Assembly (NCBI GenBank): GCA_905331475.1
Contig: CAJNYU010000039.1
Coordinates: 90,042-154,041 of the forward strand
DNA length: 64,000 bases
Origin: Rotaria socialis
Lineage: Eukaryota; Rotifera; Eurotatoria; Philodinida; Philodinidae
Direction of reading: 5' to 3'
A model generated the notes under the pieces. It was given only the letters and a program-made list of their open reading frames with translations, ran no database searches and had not been told where the DNA came from. This document shows, in pieces, positions 49,701-60,310 of the stretch. Position numbers and translations under genes: made by a program. Within the stretch, counting starts at the first letter, position 1, and the number at the start of each line of letters is the position of its first letter.

Positions 49701-50557
49701 TCTCAAGAAATTTTTAAGTCGCAACAGTTACCCATGGTTCTATTCTGCAAGATTGTCTTTATATCGACTTCTATATTGACGAAAAGACTAATAATTGACC
49801 CGAGAATGCATTCATTGAACTGCTTGGTCAAATTCGTTATCATTTTGCACCTGATCCGGATATGATTTATGAATAATATCGTCATTGGTTCGTGCCACGA
49901 GTTGATAACCTCATCTTTTTAAAATTATTATCAACGGGACAGAAAGAAAACAATTCGATATCCTTTAAAGGCATCCCACTAGTAGTTTCTCATCCACAAA
50001 TAATTATTTCCTATGAATGAACCTGTCAAAAAGATGTTCTTTTCCTTGATAAACAATTAACACAGTTAGGTCATCGCATATGGCGTAATGTATATCAAAT
50101 GAGTGGTGTTGATTCATTATTTGACAAGTCTACAGCTGCGATTCATCAATCATTATGTTTACTTGTTTTGGTTACACCGAAATATATGAGATCTATTGAT
50201 TGCCAACGTGAATTATCATTAGCTAATACACTTCATAAACCTATACTGCCATTACTACTAGATGAAATACATATACGGCCGCCTGCCGATCTCGTTTTAT
50301 CATTATTTCTTGAAAAATCATATATTGACTTTCGACATTCAAATGTACATGGCCGATGGACAGAAAAACAGTTTCATTTGTTACTATCTCAGCTTCAACA
50401 ACTGACACCAAATGTACAAACGAATAAGCCTCGACATTTACTTGAAATGCGAAAGCCAACGTCTGCTTCTCGGCATAATGGTCATATTGATCAACGACCG
50501 AGACGAATTTTTAGTGCACCAATTATCCCTAGAAGTCAAGCATGCTCTCTGATGTAG

Positions 50558-51101
50558 TGATCTGTTGAATAAATACTTGAACTTGATATTTAGAAAAAGT
50601 TCCAACATTCGAATGTACTTTCCAGTCAACTTAATCATCTACCTAAGCAGCAAATAAGAAAAAAAATCTCTACATTCATTCAATGAGAATGACATAAAAA
50701 TCTTATCTTACACCAGTGTTTAATATGGAACACATAGCAAAAAAATCTAAAGAACTTGATATTTAAAAGCTTCCGGTTACATTCTGCAGTTTATTTTCAA
50801 AGCTCATAAAGTTAGAAAATTCTCAATGACATCAGCAGAATAAAAGATTGCAGATCTTGTATTATGTCTCATCTTAAACGATTTATAGAGAAGTCTTATT
50901 AAATTGAAATCCCTGAACACCAATTATCGAATATCATTATTAGATTTAAGTTTGTTCACTATGATTTTATTTCGATGGCAAGACAGCAATACAGTAGGAG
51001 TTCATCCACTCGTCTACGCCGATCTGCTTTGTTTCGTTATTGTTAATGAATCTAAATAAATGCTAGTTTTTACCAATTGTTTTCTTTATGATCTTATTTA
51101 C
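50558..51101. other. Spacer, nothing recognised
   Basis: AT-rich 3' flank of the TIR pseudogene. Confidence 0.45.
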
Positions 51102-51246
51102 CATTTTCTTCAAATTTCCAATCTTTAAATATTAAGAAACGCCGTAATTCATTTTCACCAATCATTGAAATGATGTGAGAAAATTCGTAAGTCAAAGGTC
51201 TAAATTGTTTTTGTGAGTCGACTGATAAGAATAAGGGCGAACTCAT
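51102..51246 (-). CDS. Possible first exon or tiny gene, unrecognised
   Basis: On the minus strand, ATG at 51246 opens a 50-codon frame (MSSPLFLSVDSQKQFRPLTY and onward, with NELRRFLIFKDW) ending in TAA. A GTAAAT donor overlaps its last codons at 51101-51096, so it could be a first exon. The composition is protein-like and better than chance for this AT-rich region. No downstream partner exon was found and no family is recognised. Confidence 0.25.
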
Positions 51247-51728
51247 TTTCTATTCATAAAAACTCATAACTAACTCTGGAACGCGTTTTGTCAAGCACAT
51301 TAAACAAAACAAAAATGGATTTATAAAAATTACAACTATTCAATTTTTGTCTCGATTATTATTTCAATCGACTGGGAAACCTGTATTTAGATTGATATTC
51401 ATATAGAAAGCTAATTGAGATGAACGAAAAATAAGACCTAACAATCCTCAAATTCTAATTACTAAATTATCAACCGTTATGATTTATGCTTAATAAAGTC
51501 AAATCTTTACATTCAAGACTTCAATCTTTTTCATTTTAGTATTTCGATTAATTTGAAAGATTCATTTTTTCTATTCAACAGACAACGAAAAATTAGATTA
51601 GTCAATTTTTCTCGTTTAAAAAGAGTACTTACTTATTTACATAAAAAAAAGTCAAATACAAAATTTTAATGACGAGTGCGATGTGCCATCAATACAGTTT
51701 CTATTAAATAAAAGAACGATACTGTAAT
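51247..51728. other. Spacer, nothing recognised
   Basis: AT-rich, 3' flank of the membrane-protein gene. Confidence 0.45.
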
Positions 51729-52866
51729 CTATATTTTATAAAATATCCTGTTACCATCTTCAATAGCAGTATAAGTGAATGCAATACCGTAGAAGTTTTC
51801 GGTATTTGTAGGAAAAAATTGAGTTGTACTATCCGTAATATCTTTTCCATGGATTGATACCGCTGATCTTACACCATATATCTGATTTGTACGGCTAGAT
51901 GTCTGCATACCTATTGCTAGAAGATTGTACTTAAATACAGGAAATGATCGAAACGAAATTTCAATTGTTTGCCATTCTGTATTGTTTGTTTCTGGCATAA
52001 CAGGATAACGATGTATTATTTTATGTTGAAGAAAATAAGCTGATATAGCAAAAAGATACAGTGGATCATTACCTTCCCAACTGGAAAAAAGTCATACTGT
52101 AATATTAAGTAAAGAACCATTGATGTGGTTCATTTGATCATGATTATAATAGAGAGAATGACTAAGCGGTAGGCCTGAAGAATTTTCGTACCCGAAAAAG
52201 TCAGATACACGATCTGGTGTAACTAAATTAGATAGGTTTTTAAGATTTAAAAGATAAAAAAGATAACTAAGAAAGAACTTACAAATGACAGGATCCTTTC
52301 GACTAGTCGTAGTTGGACTAATGAATTCTAAGCTAAATGAATCTTCAGTTGGAGTTGTACTTATTTCATCTTCTGATGAAGTTTTATCTTCTGGTGAAGT
52401 TTTATCTTCATCAATTAAAGCTGTTGATGTTACTATTAGATCTAGAGTGTAACATAAAAAAATAAGAATCCATTGTATTTTCAATGAAGGTTCACGATTA
52501 CTGATGTTTCTAACGGTTGTATACGATGTTGAAGTATTGTTTGATTTTGAAACTAGAAATAAATAACACTATCATTTCAATAAATAAACACTCTGTAAAC
52601 ACGTTTACATCGAAATCCTCTAGAAGCCATTATAATAATAGCGATAACAACAAGAGAAAGGCCAGCGGACATGCATCCCACGATTTTCCATATACGTCTA
52701 TTACCATTTCTAAATTAGACAAGCAGTTTGCTTAATTAATTTTCTAATGAATTCAAATACCTCACTGCAATGAGTTCTGTTACGTTTTGGCGAATCTAAA
52801 ATTATGAATAAATTGATAATGACGAATACAAAGCAAATTTACCGCCATGATTGATATCTGAGCCAT
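51729..52866 (-). pseudogene. Membrane protein gene with one in-frame TGA
   Basis: Minus-strand exons: 52866-52843, 52795-52761, 52709-52603, 52552-52283, 52222-51729, all joined in phase at GT-AG sites with short introns. Exon 3 encodes a strong transmembrane segment (GCMSAGLSLVVIAIIIMASR) preceded by RR and followed by RCK. Exon 4 has a second hydrophobic run (IQWILIFLCYTLDLIV) and an acidic/Ser-Thr stretch. Exon 5 looks like a folded extracellular domain (DFFGYENSSGLPLSHSLYYN, then WEGNDPLYLFAISAYFLQ). A single TGA at 52092-52094 interrupts exon 5, yet the same frame stays open for 120 more codons. No intron of sensible length removes the stop. Either a recent nonsense mutation, an allele, or read-through. 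Family not recognised. Confidence 0.5.
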
Positions 52867-54320
52867 TGTATAAGTGAGCTTTTTCTCTCTTATGATATTT
52901 TGTTCAACAAATTGAATGGAATAAATATTTTAGGACAAATAGTTTTTTTTTATTATATAACGGAAGTAAGAAAAACATTGAATTTCATAATCATTTTACT
53001 CGCGTAGATTAGATGAATATTCAGCCAGGGCTTTCCAGTTATTAATAACTGTTGTAAAAATATAGAACAAATTATCAACAGGACGACGCAAATAAACACA
53101 CACATCTGCGAAGAAATTTAAATTCGATTAGAATCTCAAGCAGACTTATTTCTTTTGCAAGTTTTATGACATTGTTTTTTTCTGTATAAGTCACTCACTA
53201 GTTGTATTTTGTCATGACAGTTCATAAAACAAAACTAATACAGCATGTGTTTCATCAGTAAATTAAAGACTTTTAACATCATCATGGAAGCTGTAATTGC
53301 ACACATGATCTAGTCTTTTCCATTTGCCTATAGTACTTTGTACAATAAAATTTTATAGTCAAAAAAAAGTTGACTTAATAAATATCTAGGCAAACAATTA
53401 TAGTTTGAGCAAATTATTATAGCTTTAAACATTCGCAATTCGTCTTTTTGATATTTTGATAAGATAAGAAAATTAAAATACAACAGAGTATTTGCCATCG
53501 AAAATACTTCTGGATGAAAGTCAAAACAACGGTAGAGATATGTTGTATAAGAGAAAGGTGAAGCAGTAAAAGTCAACAGAACCGAATTCATCAAGTACTC
53601 GCTGTTAACGTTTTATGAGAAAATTTGCGTTATTATATCGTCACATAGTATTGTTACTTGTCTTCATAACAGAGACCGATATTTTGCAGTATCACAACAT
53701 TGCTGGTGTGATGAAGAAAAAGAAACTTTTACTTTAATATAACTACGATTTACTAAAGCTTCTGAGTAATTGATTCTAACAATTAAAACATCTATTAAGT
53801 TCGTTGATACCATTGTAGAATACACATACTTGTCGGTGATTAAAAGATAGATTCTGCTCATGAATATTTATGTTTTCATTTTGGCTTGAAAATTCTACAA
53901 GTATGTGCTTATACAATTACAAATAAATTTCATTCAATTAATCAATTATATGCGACTAGCAATCAAATTATGCAGGAACCACATCTATCTATTGTCACCA
54001 CTACTAGTTTATTTTTCAGTATTCTCAGTAATTTTAGATTTTTGACGCATTGATCACATTGATTCTCTCGACCGAGAGGAAGCTAGTATAGATTTCGTTT
54101 CACAAACATCTTAGAATGCTCTCAAAGACTTCGATTTCTATTTATTCAATTTTAATTTCACGGTGATGCACTTAATAGTTGGATATATTCATTTTTTGTT
54201 TTTAATAGCGAACTGCCATACTATGATTTTATATGGTAAGAAGTACGTCTTTTTTCCAATATGTAAAACAAACAGAAGTAGGTGACAAATATAAGCATGC
54301 AATAAATAGGTTACATCTTA
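52867..54320. other. Intergenic, no supportable gene
   Basis: AT-rich. Chance frames at 53328-53594 and 53664-53861 on the minus strand show no motif. Confidence 0.45.
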
Positions 54321-54344
54321 TTGATTATTGTACGTAAGGGAAGT

Positions 54345-55660
54345 GAGCCCCAGATTCGAATCTTTCCAGCCGCGATTCGCACTAACATCTGTGTTAACTC
54401 TAAAACAACTTGTGTTCGATCCAGAATATCAAGCTCTATCGAATACCACATTTCCGAACACCTTACTGTCGAAGAAACACACCTGTTAACCCAAATACCA
54501 ATTTTTCCCCAGCAACCGCTTCACCAAAAAATACAATTCTAGCCCCGATTCGCTCAACGACTTGTGTTGACTCTGAAAGAGGTTGTGTTAGATGTAGAAT
54601 TTCGAGCTCTATCCAATGATGCCACTATCAAGGTTCACCCACGAGTAAAACTCATGGTTTTCGGGGTAAAACTGGTCCCAACTAGGTTTTCCACCAGTAA
54701 CTGCAGGCCCGATTCGCTCAACGACTTGTGTTGACTCTGAAAGAGGTTGTGTTAGATGCAGAATTTCGAGCTCTATCCAATGGTGCGACGTGAAGCGTGT
54801 TAAGCGGATAAATGTGAAGGGTTATGACCCTAATACTGATCCGGTTGATGACATCTAGCAGTAACTCCATCCTGTGTGCGCCCAACGAGTTATGTTGAGT
54901 GTAGTAGAGATTTTGATGGAGGCAGAGTTTCGAGCTGTATGAAATGATGCCAGTGTGAAGTGTCGTCATTTCATAAATGGGGGAAAGGGTTATAAGACCA
55001 ATACTGGTCCCGTTGTGGCTTTCTAGCGGTAAGTCCAGCCCGGAGACGCGTAACGGCCTTTGTTGAATATGGTACAGTTTGTGTTCGATGTAGAAGTTCG
55101 AGTTGTATGGAACATCAGTAGTCAGAAGGATTTTGATCACGGTAGGAATCATGGTTATTTGCTAAGACGGCTCATTGTTTAGGGTTTTGACGTGTAATTA
55201 TCGTCTGGATGACTGGGATGAAGTATGGTTTGTGATTTTATAGGATAGAGAGAAGAAAAGCGAGCGTTGCGTTGAGGAAAATTTTTGACTTTGTAGATGG
55301 GTAATTTGTGCATTTGGAAGGATGATTTTTGAAGTTTGTGGCAGGGTATTATAGTTTGATGTCATATTTTGTTACGTTAGGGAAGTTAGCTCAAGATTCG
55401 AGTTTTTCCAGCTCCGATTCGGGTATATGTTTGTGTTGATTTTTATTTTCGTAGTGTTGGATGCAGAATTTTGCGTTGAATCGAGCAGTGTAATTTTGGA
55501 AGGGGGTATCAATTAAAACCTGGGACTTTAGTCGAAAATACTACTTTTTTTTGAAAATATTTTGAAAGTAATTTTAGCCCGGATTCGCTGCTTTAGCTGT
55601 GTTGGATCTGAAAATGGTTGTGTTGAATTCGGAATGCGATTCTACATCAAATGATGCTAA
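54345..55660. repeat. Degenerate satellite-like array, unit about 165-175 bp
   Basis: Units share CCCGATTCGCTCAACGACTT, TGTGTTGACTCTGAAA, GGTTGTGTTAGATG and AGAATTTCGAGCTCTATCCA. Clear unit starts are near 54373, 54544 and 54708 (the last two 164 bp apart and nearly identical over their first 80 bases), with more diverged copies near 54870, 55035, 55410 and 55575. No sustained reading frame crosses the units. This is non-coding tandem DNA, GC-richer than its flanks. Confidence 0.75.
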
Positions 55661-56128
55661 ATTTTTATGGGGTCATCGACCAAAATTCTTCGACTTGGGT
55701 GTTGGTAGGATAGAGGCACGGAGCGATGACTTGGGTGAGACCAGAAATGTTTTGGCCGATGACCCCATAAAAATTTAGCATAATTCGNGCGATGACTTGG
55801 GTGAGAGCAGAAATGTTCTGGCCGATGACCCCATAAAAATTTAGCATCATTCGATGTAGAATTGCATTCCGAATTCAACACAACCATTTTCAGATCCAAC
55901 ACAGCTAAAGCAGCGAATCCGGGCTAAAATTACTTTCAAAATATTTTCAAAAAGAAGTAGTATTTTCGGCTAAAGTTCCTGGTTTTAATTGATACCCCCT
56001 TCCAAAATAACACTGCTCGATTCAACGCAAAACTATGCATCCAACACTACGAAAATAAAAATCAACACAAACATATACCCGAATCGGAGCTGGAAAAACT
56101 CGAATCTTGAGCTAACTTCCCCAACGTG
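55374..56128. repeat. Large inverted repeat, 306-bp arms, with an N in the spacer
   Basis: 55374-55679 is repeated in reverse complement at 55823-56128 with few differences. The 143-bp spacer contains one copy of a roughly 60-bp unit (GCGATGACTTGGGTGAGA, CAGAAATGTT, TGGCCGATGACC); a second copy begins immediately after the N at 55789 and runs into the right arm. The left arm overlaps the last units of the satellite array. It could be a real palindrome or an assembly join through inverted copies of the satellite. Confidence 0.85.
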
Positions 56129-56214
56129 GAAAAAGAAATTCGAATATTGTAGTAGTTTATAGACTTTGCCAGCATACAGCAGCAAGTTAATATGACGATT
56201 AAGCTGAAAATAAA

Positions 56215-56376
56215 CTACCTATTTATGACCGTAAATGAATCAAAATTCGGTCCGTAAACGACTACCATAACTTTCGTAAACGGCGGTATACCTCTCACCG
56301 TATACGGTACGGACAAATACGGTCGTATTACTGCCCCTGTTAAAACGGGGAAATACGGTGCCGTAAAGGGCTGTAT
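56215..56376. repeat. TACGG-rich island
   Basis: Dense in TACGG/CCGTA/CGTAAA words (for example ACCGTATACGGTACGGAC), like 14598-14887 and 59474-59758. Clear CCCAGG ends were not found here, so it may be a truncated copy. It lies just upstream of the orphan PPR exon. Confidence 0.55.
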
Positions 56377-56461
56377 CTTCATGTCAATCAAAAAATGGAG
56401 AAAATCTGTTCTCATCATCGATGGCATTGAACTCAACAATGAAGAAACTTTTTGATTCTAG

Positions 56462-56648
56462 CAATGCAAAGAAGCTCTACATCTTTTCGATCAAAATTTT
56501 GAAATATCTACCGATTCGACTATTGATATGGCAATAAAATCTTGTACTATATCAAAAGATTACAAACATGGTATTCGTATTCAACAACGACTTTCATCCA
56601 AGTCACGAAATAATTCTTATATTCAAGCTGCATTACTTTGCTTTTATC
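56462..56648 (+). pseudogene. Orphan PPR-type exon
   Basis: A TTTGATTCTAG acceptor ends at 56461 and a CGTAAGTC donor starts at 56649. Between them 62 codons are open. They read as a pentatricopeptide-like repeat: KEALHLFDQNFEISTDSTI, then IKSCTISKDYKHGIRIQQRL, then NNSYIQAALLCFY. This is the helical pair, then the 'xSYIQxxLxxFY' signature, of PPR proteins known from bdelloids. No further PPR exons were seen on either side, so it is probably a remnant, or one exon of a gene whose other exons are lost or too short to see. Confidence 0.55.
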
Positions 56649-58624
56649 GTAAGTCATTCACTAATGCATTCAAAATATAAAAGCTGTTAGCGCAATCCCC
56701 TTGGGATTAAAAATGTGAAACACGATGTATCTGCTGTTACCAAGGACAGGAAAGCTGCTTTATTCCATATATCTTCGGAACCATTTAATCTCTAACTTTT
56801 AGTAGTCAAAATCTCGGTAAGCAAGCTATTGATATATTTTCATGAGATTTTAATGGCCTACAATCAGTAGCCCTTCATTAAATCGTCTGTCATACTGTGC
56901 AATGCTTCTGGAATTCGTCTGTCATGGCCTGTGCTGCTTCGGGTATCCGTCTGTCACTGTCTGTGGGAGGGGGGGGTGGGGGCGAATTTCTGTCTATGTA
57001 CACTCCAACACCCCTTTCAGTTCGTGTTTCATAATAATCTAAATCTATGAGTCCGAGGATGCAGAGAAATTCTCTGGAAAAGCATTTTTCCCTCTAACAA
57101 AAGCTTTTCGATGATCGAACGAATTCGGATTTATTTTAATTTGCTTCGATGAGATTTCACGCCCCTCTTCTTTTTGTTTGCGTTCGTTAAGTCTTGAAAT
57201 AGTCATCTGTTTCTTCCTCTCAGTGTCTGTATTGCCTACGTGTTCTAGATTTCATATGTAATCAAAGATTTGCTTGCTGTTTTTTTACATTTTATGTTTA
57301 TAAACATTTTCATGAAGATTTATTCCATGACAACTATTATTTTTCGAATAGCAACATGAGTAAATTAAATATTGATTATTATTAAAATGTCAATTAGCGA
57401 TCTAATATGATGTTACTTATTCATTTTGAGCAAAGGAGGAAATAGGTATTAGATGTGACGAATTTAGATAGAAGAGATGCCAGTGCTGATGGTATTACAC
57501 TTTATTTAGCTTCTTCATATCATAAATCGCATCATATTCATACAAAGCACACGTTTATATAGTCGATTACAAGAGAGATGAGGAAGAGAGAGAAGAGTAA
57601 CGTTAAGAAGGAAAAGCAAGAGAATAGAGAGGAAGATAATGATATGGATAGTTAGGACAGAAGAAAGATGTAGCGACTCGTCCATCAAGCGATAGACTAA
57701 TTAACGGTATGCAAGCATGCTACACAGAAGGATTAAACTCTCTATAACGACGCATCATTCACGATGGTTACAACATCATACGTCTGTCCGATAACATCAA
57801 TCATAAATTGAGCGTTGATAGGTATACACAACTAACTCTTCTATGATTGTCACATTAGAACTTTAAATATCTATGTAAAATTAGAGTAGCAATGAAGAAT
57901 TATTTAATTAATTACATGTTTAGGGATGTCCTGATCGGTGGCGGATAATTTCTAATCTTTGGAGATTTCGTTTTTTCGTTGAGACATTTTCAAAAAATTT
58001 CTTAAAAATTTCGATAATATTTACGAAATTCTTCAAACTTTTCGAAAGAATCAACGAGTCTCCAAATTCTTTTCTTGCCGATATACCCCTGTGTGTACTC
58101 ACCTAGAGAGTATCTCACTTGAGAAACTGTGGCATTTGTCATGTGTGAAATAGGCATACTATTTTTCTTTCACAAATGTTTTAAACGAGAATAAGGTTTA
58201 TTCATTCAATTCTATAATAGAGAAGATTCTTCCATAGTGGAAAATTTTCTATTAAAGCAACATGTTTATTTTCAATAAAAAACAATTGAAAGTGATATAT
58301 CTGTTTGGAGTAAGATTTCTAGAATTATAGATTTCATTTATATAAATAAATGTATTTCAATCATTCGAATCAATAGAATGAGCTTATCGTTGTGTTTTAA
58401 ATAAAAATTTCTGAGCAACCGCTTAAAAAATATGTCGAAAGTTAGTAAATATCCGCACTTAGACATTTAACATAATCTCTATTTTGTAACACAAATACAG
58501 AGAGCACAATGGGAATACAATGGATACGTTGAAATATAGAAGATTTGATTGAAATATGAAAAGTATGAAACGAATACCGAGGAAACCATAGCCCTTTGAT
58601 TCTTCTCGATGGAAAATAATGGTA
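56649..58624. other. Intergenic, with one G-rich tract
   Basis: No gene supported. At 56966-56986 a GGGAGGGGGGGGTGGGGG tract could form a G-quadruplex. It follows a short repeat of GTCTGTCAT/ATCCGTCTGTCA words (56880-56960). Otherwise AT-rich. Confidence 0.5.
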
Positions 58625-58973
58625 CCCAGGAGAGTAATTCCGAGACTAGAATCCTATCGGATTCCGACAAGGGTCAGACCGTGAATATACCAAATATCCA
58701 TGGATTCCAATAAAACCAACGAAATCCTATAGGATTCCGGGATCAGGACCTACAGTCGGATCCTTGGTGTAGGAATTCCATAGGATCCAGTTTTGGAAAT
58801 TAACGGAATCCGACATGATCGTATGACCCTAGTGTTCTTATGAGAAAAGATGCATATTCATCCGTAATTAAGAAAATGTTTTTTTCCGTCGGAACCGACA
58901 GTCAATCCGTAACCCGGAATCCCATCGGATTCTGTTGGGTGATAGGATCCGTCATAGGATTCATTCACCTGAG
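58625..58973. mobile_element. CCCAGG-ended element filled with GGATTC words, copy 2
   Basis: Left end CCCAGGAGAGTAATTCC. The right end, in complement, is CTCAGGTGAATGAATCC. At 349 bp it is within 3 bp of the length of the copy at 34070-34415. The interior is packed with GGATTCCG, GGATCC and ATAGGATTC words. It differs in having a T/A-rich middle near 58850-58890. Confidence 0.65.
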
Positions 58974-59473
58974 ATATAGTTCTTTTGGATTAAACATAAA
59001 TTTATTTTTCTACTTGTAATTTTGATTGAAATGAAATTGAAAACAAAATTCAATTATCTCTAGTTGTTAAAATAATTCTACTTACATTTTTTGAATAAAC
59101 ATTAAAATTAAAATTATAAGATAAGCCTAAATCAGCATATTTAACGAATTCTAAATTGAAAATAAATTCTATAGAAACAATATATATTACCTCTTCAGAT
59201 CATTCTATTGTAGATTGTTAATTGTTGTTTAATAAATGAATGGAAACCATAGAATAAAACAGAATAATGTTCAAACTGAAAACAATTGAAAATTGCCATT
59301 GTGATGGATTCCGATAGATAGACTTATTATGATTCTTTCATCTGCACAGGTGCAGATGAAACACAAACGATCAATTAGTCGAGTATACGTCAATATATTT
59401 CTGTATGACATAATTGATTTATCTCGATAATGATGACTACTAATTGTAACACTGTCACATTGTTGATCATATC
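58974..59473. other. Spacer, nothing recognised
   Basis: AT-rich spacer between two CCCAGG-ended elements. Confidence 0.45.
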
Positions 59474-59758
59474 CCAGATCGAACATGCACGGTCGTATAC
59501 GACGGTAAATCGCCGTATTTGGTCGTATTACAAGGCTCCGTATTACGATCGTAAATCTCCGTGCCGTATACGGCGAAATACGGCGCTTTACGGTCGTTTT
59601 TGATCGCATTTCACCGTATTACGACACGGAGACTTACGATCGTAATACGGAGCCATGTAATACGGCCAAATACGGCGATTTACCGTCGTATACGGCAGAA
59701 AACGGCCGTATACGGCCCGTGTTTCACCGTATACGGACGTCGTAAAGCTCGTCCTGGG
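59474..59758. mobile_element. CCCAGG-ended element filled with TACGG words, copy 2
   Basis: Left end CCCAGATCGAAC. The right end, in complement, is CCCAGGACGAGC, sharing CCCAGGACGA with the right end of the GGATTC-type copy at 34415. The interior is almost wholly TACGG, CGTATACGG and TTTACGG words on both strands. Length 285 bp against 290 bp for 14598-14887. Confidence 0.7.
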
Positions 59759-60110
59759 CGCAATCACCCAAAGTACAATTGATAGCTAATATCAAGTGTC
59801 TATTTCAATTCACCAAAAAATGACTATAAATAGTTACAATTTTCAACGTAAAGTATCATTCCCCTTTTTCTTCTTCTTCTTCTTCTTTTATTATAATACT
59901 ATGTATATATATTTTTTATTTTTTAACTATTTTAGCTTCTATTCATATTCACAATTATCAATATCACGGGTAAGTATAGGTTTAGTTCTTTTAATTTGTT
60001 TTTTCGTTGTCTCAGCTTTTTACCCCATTTGTTTATTTTAATTTTATATGATAATAATTTTTTTATTTTCTATTTCAGTAACAAAAGTAAGTATTCTTTT
60101 AATTAAATTT
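59759..60110. other. Spacer with pyrimidine microsatellite
   Basis: (CTT)n at about 59868-59888, then AT-rich DNA. No gene supported. Confidence 0.45.
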
Positions 60111-60112
60111 TT

Positions 60113-60310
60113 AATATGTCCTACGGAGGCCTTCCATACATCGGCGTGAAACTGGCCAAGTCAATCTTCGTGCCCATAGCACGTACAGACCGCATATAGA
60201 TCTCCCTGTTGTATGTTCTATACACGTCAGATCTATGCCTGTACGTGAAGAGCCTTGGCTCTCTATGGCACCGCCAAGGTAGTTCTTGGTCGCGCGAGCG
60301 AGTAACTTAT
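60113..60310. repeat. GC-rich structured island, possible short repeat
   Basis: Stands out from AT-rich flanks. Contains long complementary stretches: CACGTACAG, GCATATAGATCT at about 60179-60205 against AGATCTATGCCTGTACGTG at 60230-60249; GTGCCCATAG against CTATGGCAC; and a GCCTTGGC stem. Sharp edges and foldability suggest a SINE-like or MITE-like repeat, or a structured RNA. No frame of note crosses it, and no tRNA-type promoter boxes were confirmed. Confidence 0.45.

Larger units (their letters stand above)
46069..50557 (+). pseudogene. Decayed paralogue of the Death/TIR-TIR gene
   Basis: Matches the gene at 16659-22213 piece by piece. Exon 1, 46069-46612, is frameshifted in an A-run near 46246, with a normal GTAAAA donor where the sister gene uses GCAAGT. 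Exon 2 begins at 47233, is interrupted by a transposon at 47314-47955, and then carries several stops (48376, 48549, 48663 and others). The exon 3 match is about 48945-49355, with its acceptor AG lost. Exons 4-5, the Death domain and the first TIR are missing. The match resumes at about 49805 in the linker and second TIR (stops in YE-stop and SYE-stop contexts), and runs to the end. The C-terminal tail RIFSAPIIPRSQACSLM keeps a CaaX box. Dead as a full-length protein; the 152-codon end (50099-50557) is still open. Confidence 0.85.

Noticed and set aside
52076-52094. A 17-bp GT...AG segment that would remove the TGA of the membrane-protein gene
   Set aside because: Too short for an intron here and it would break the reading frame.
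54345-54370. GATTCGAATC, resembling a tRNA B box
   Set aside because: It is part of the tandem unit; no acceptor stem, A box or cloverleaf could be drawn.
54321-55152. Several frames within the satellite-like array
   Set aside because: Frames do not persist from unit to unit and contain only repeat-derived peptides.
59271-59782. Arg/Tyr-rich frames on both strands
   Set aside because: They are translations of the TACGG-word element (TAR, VIRS, RRI patterns), not proteins.
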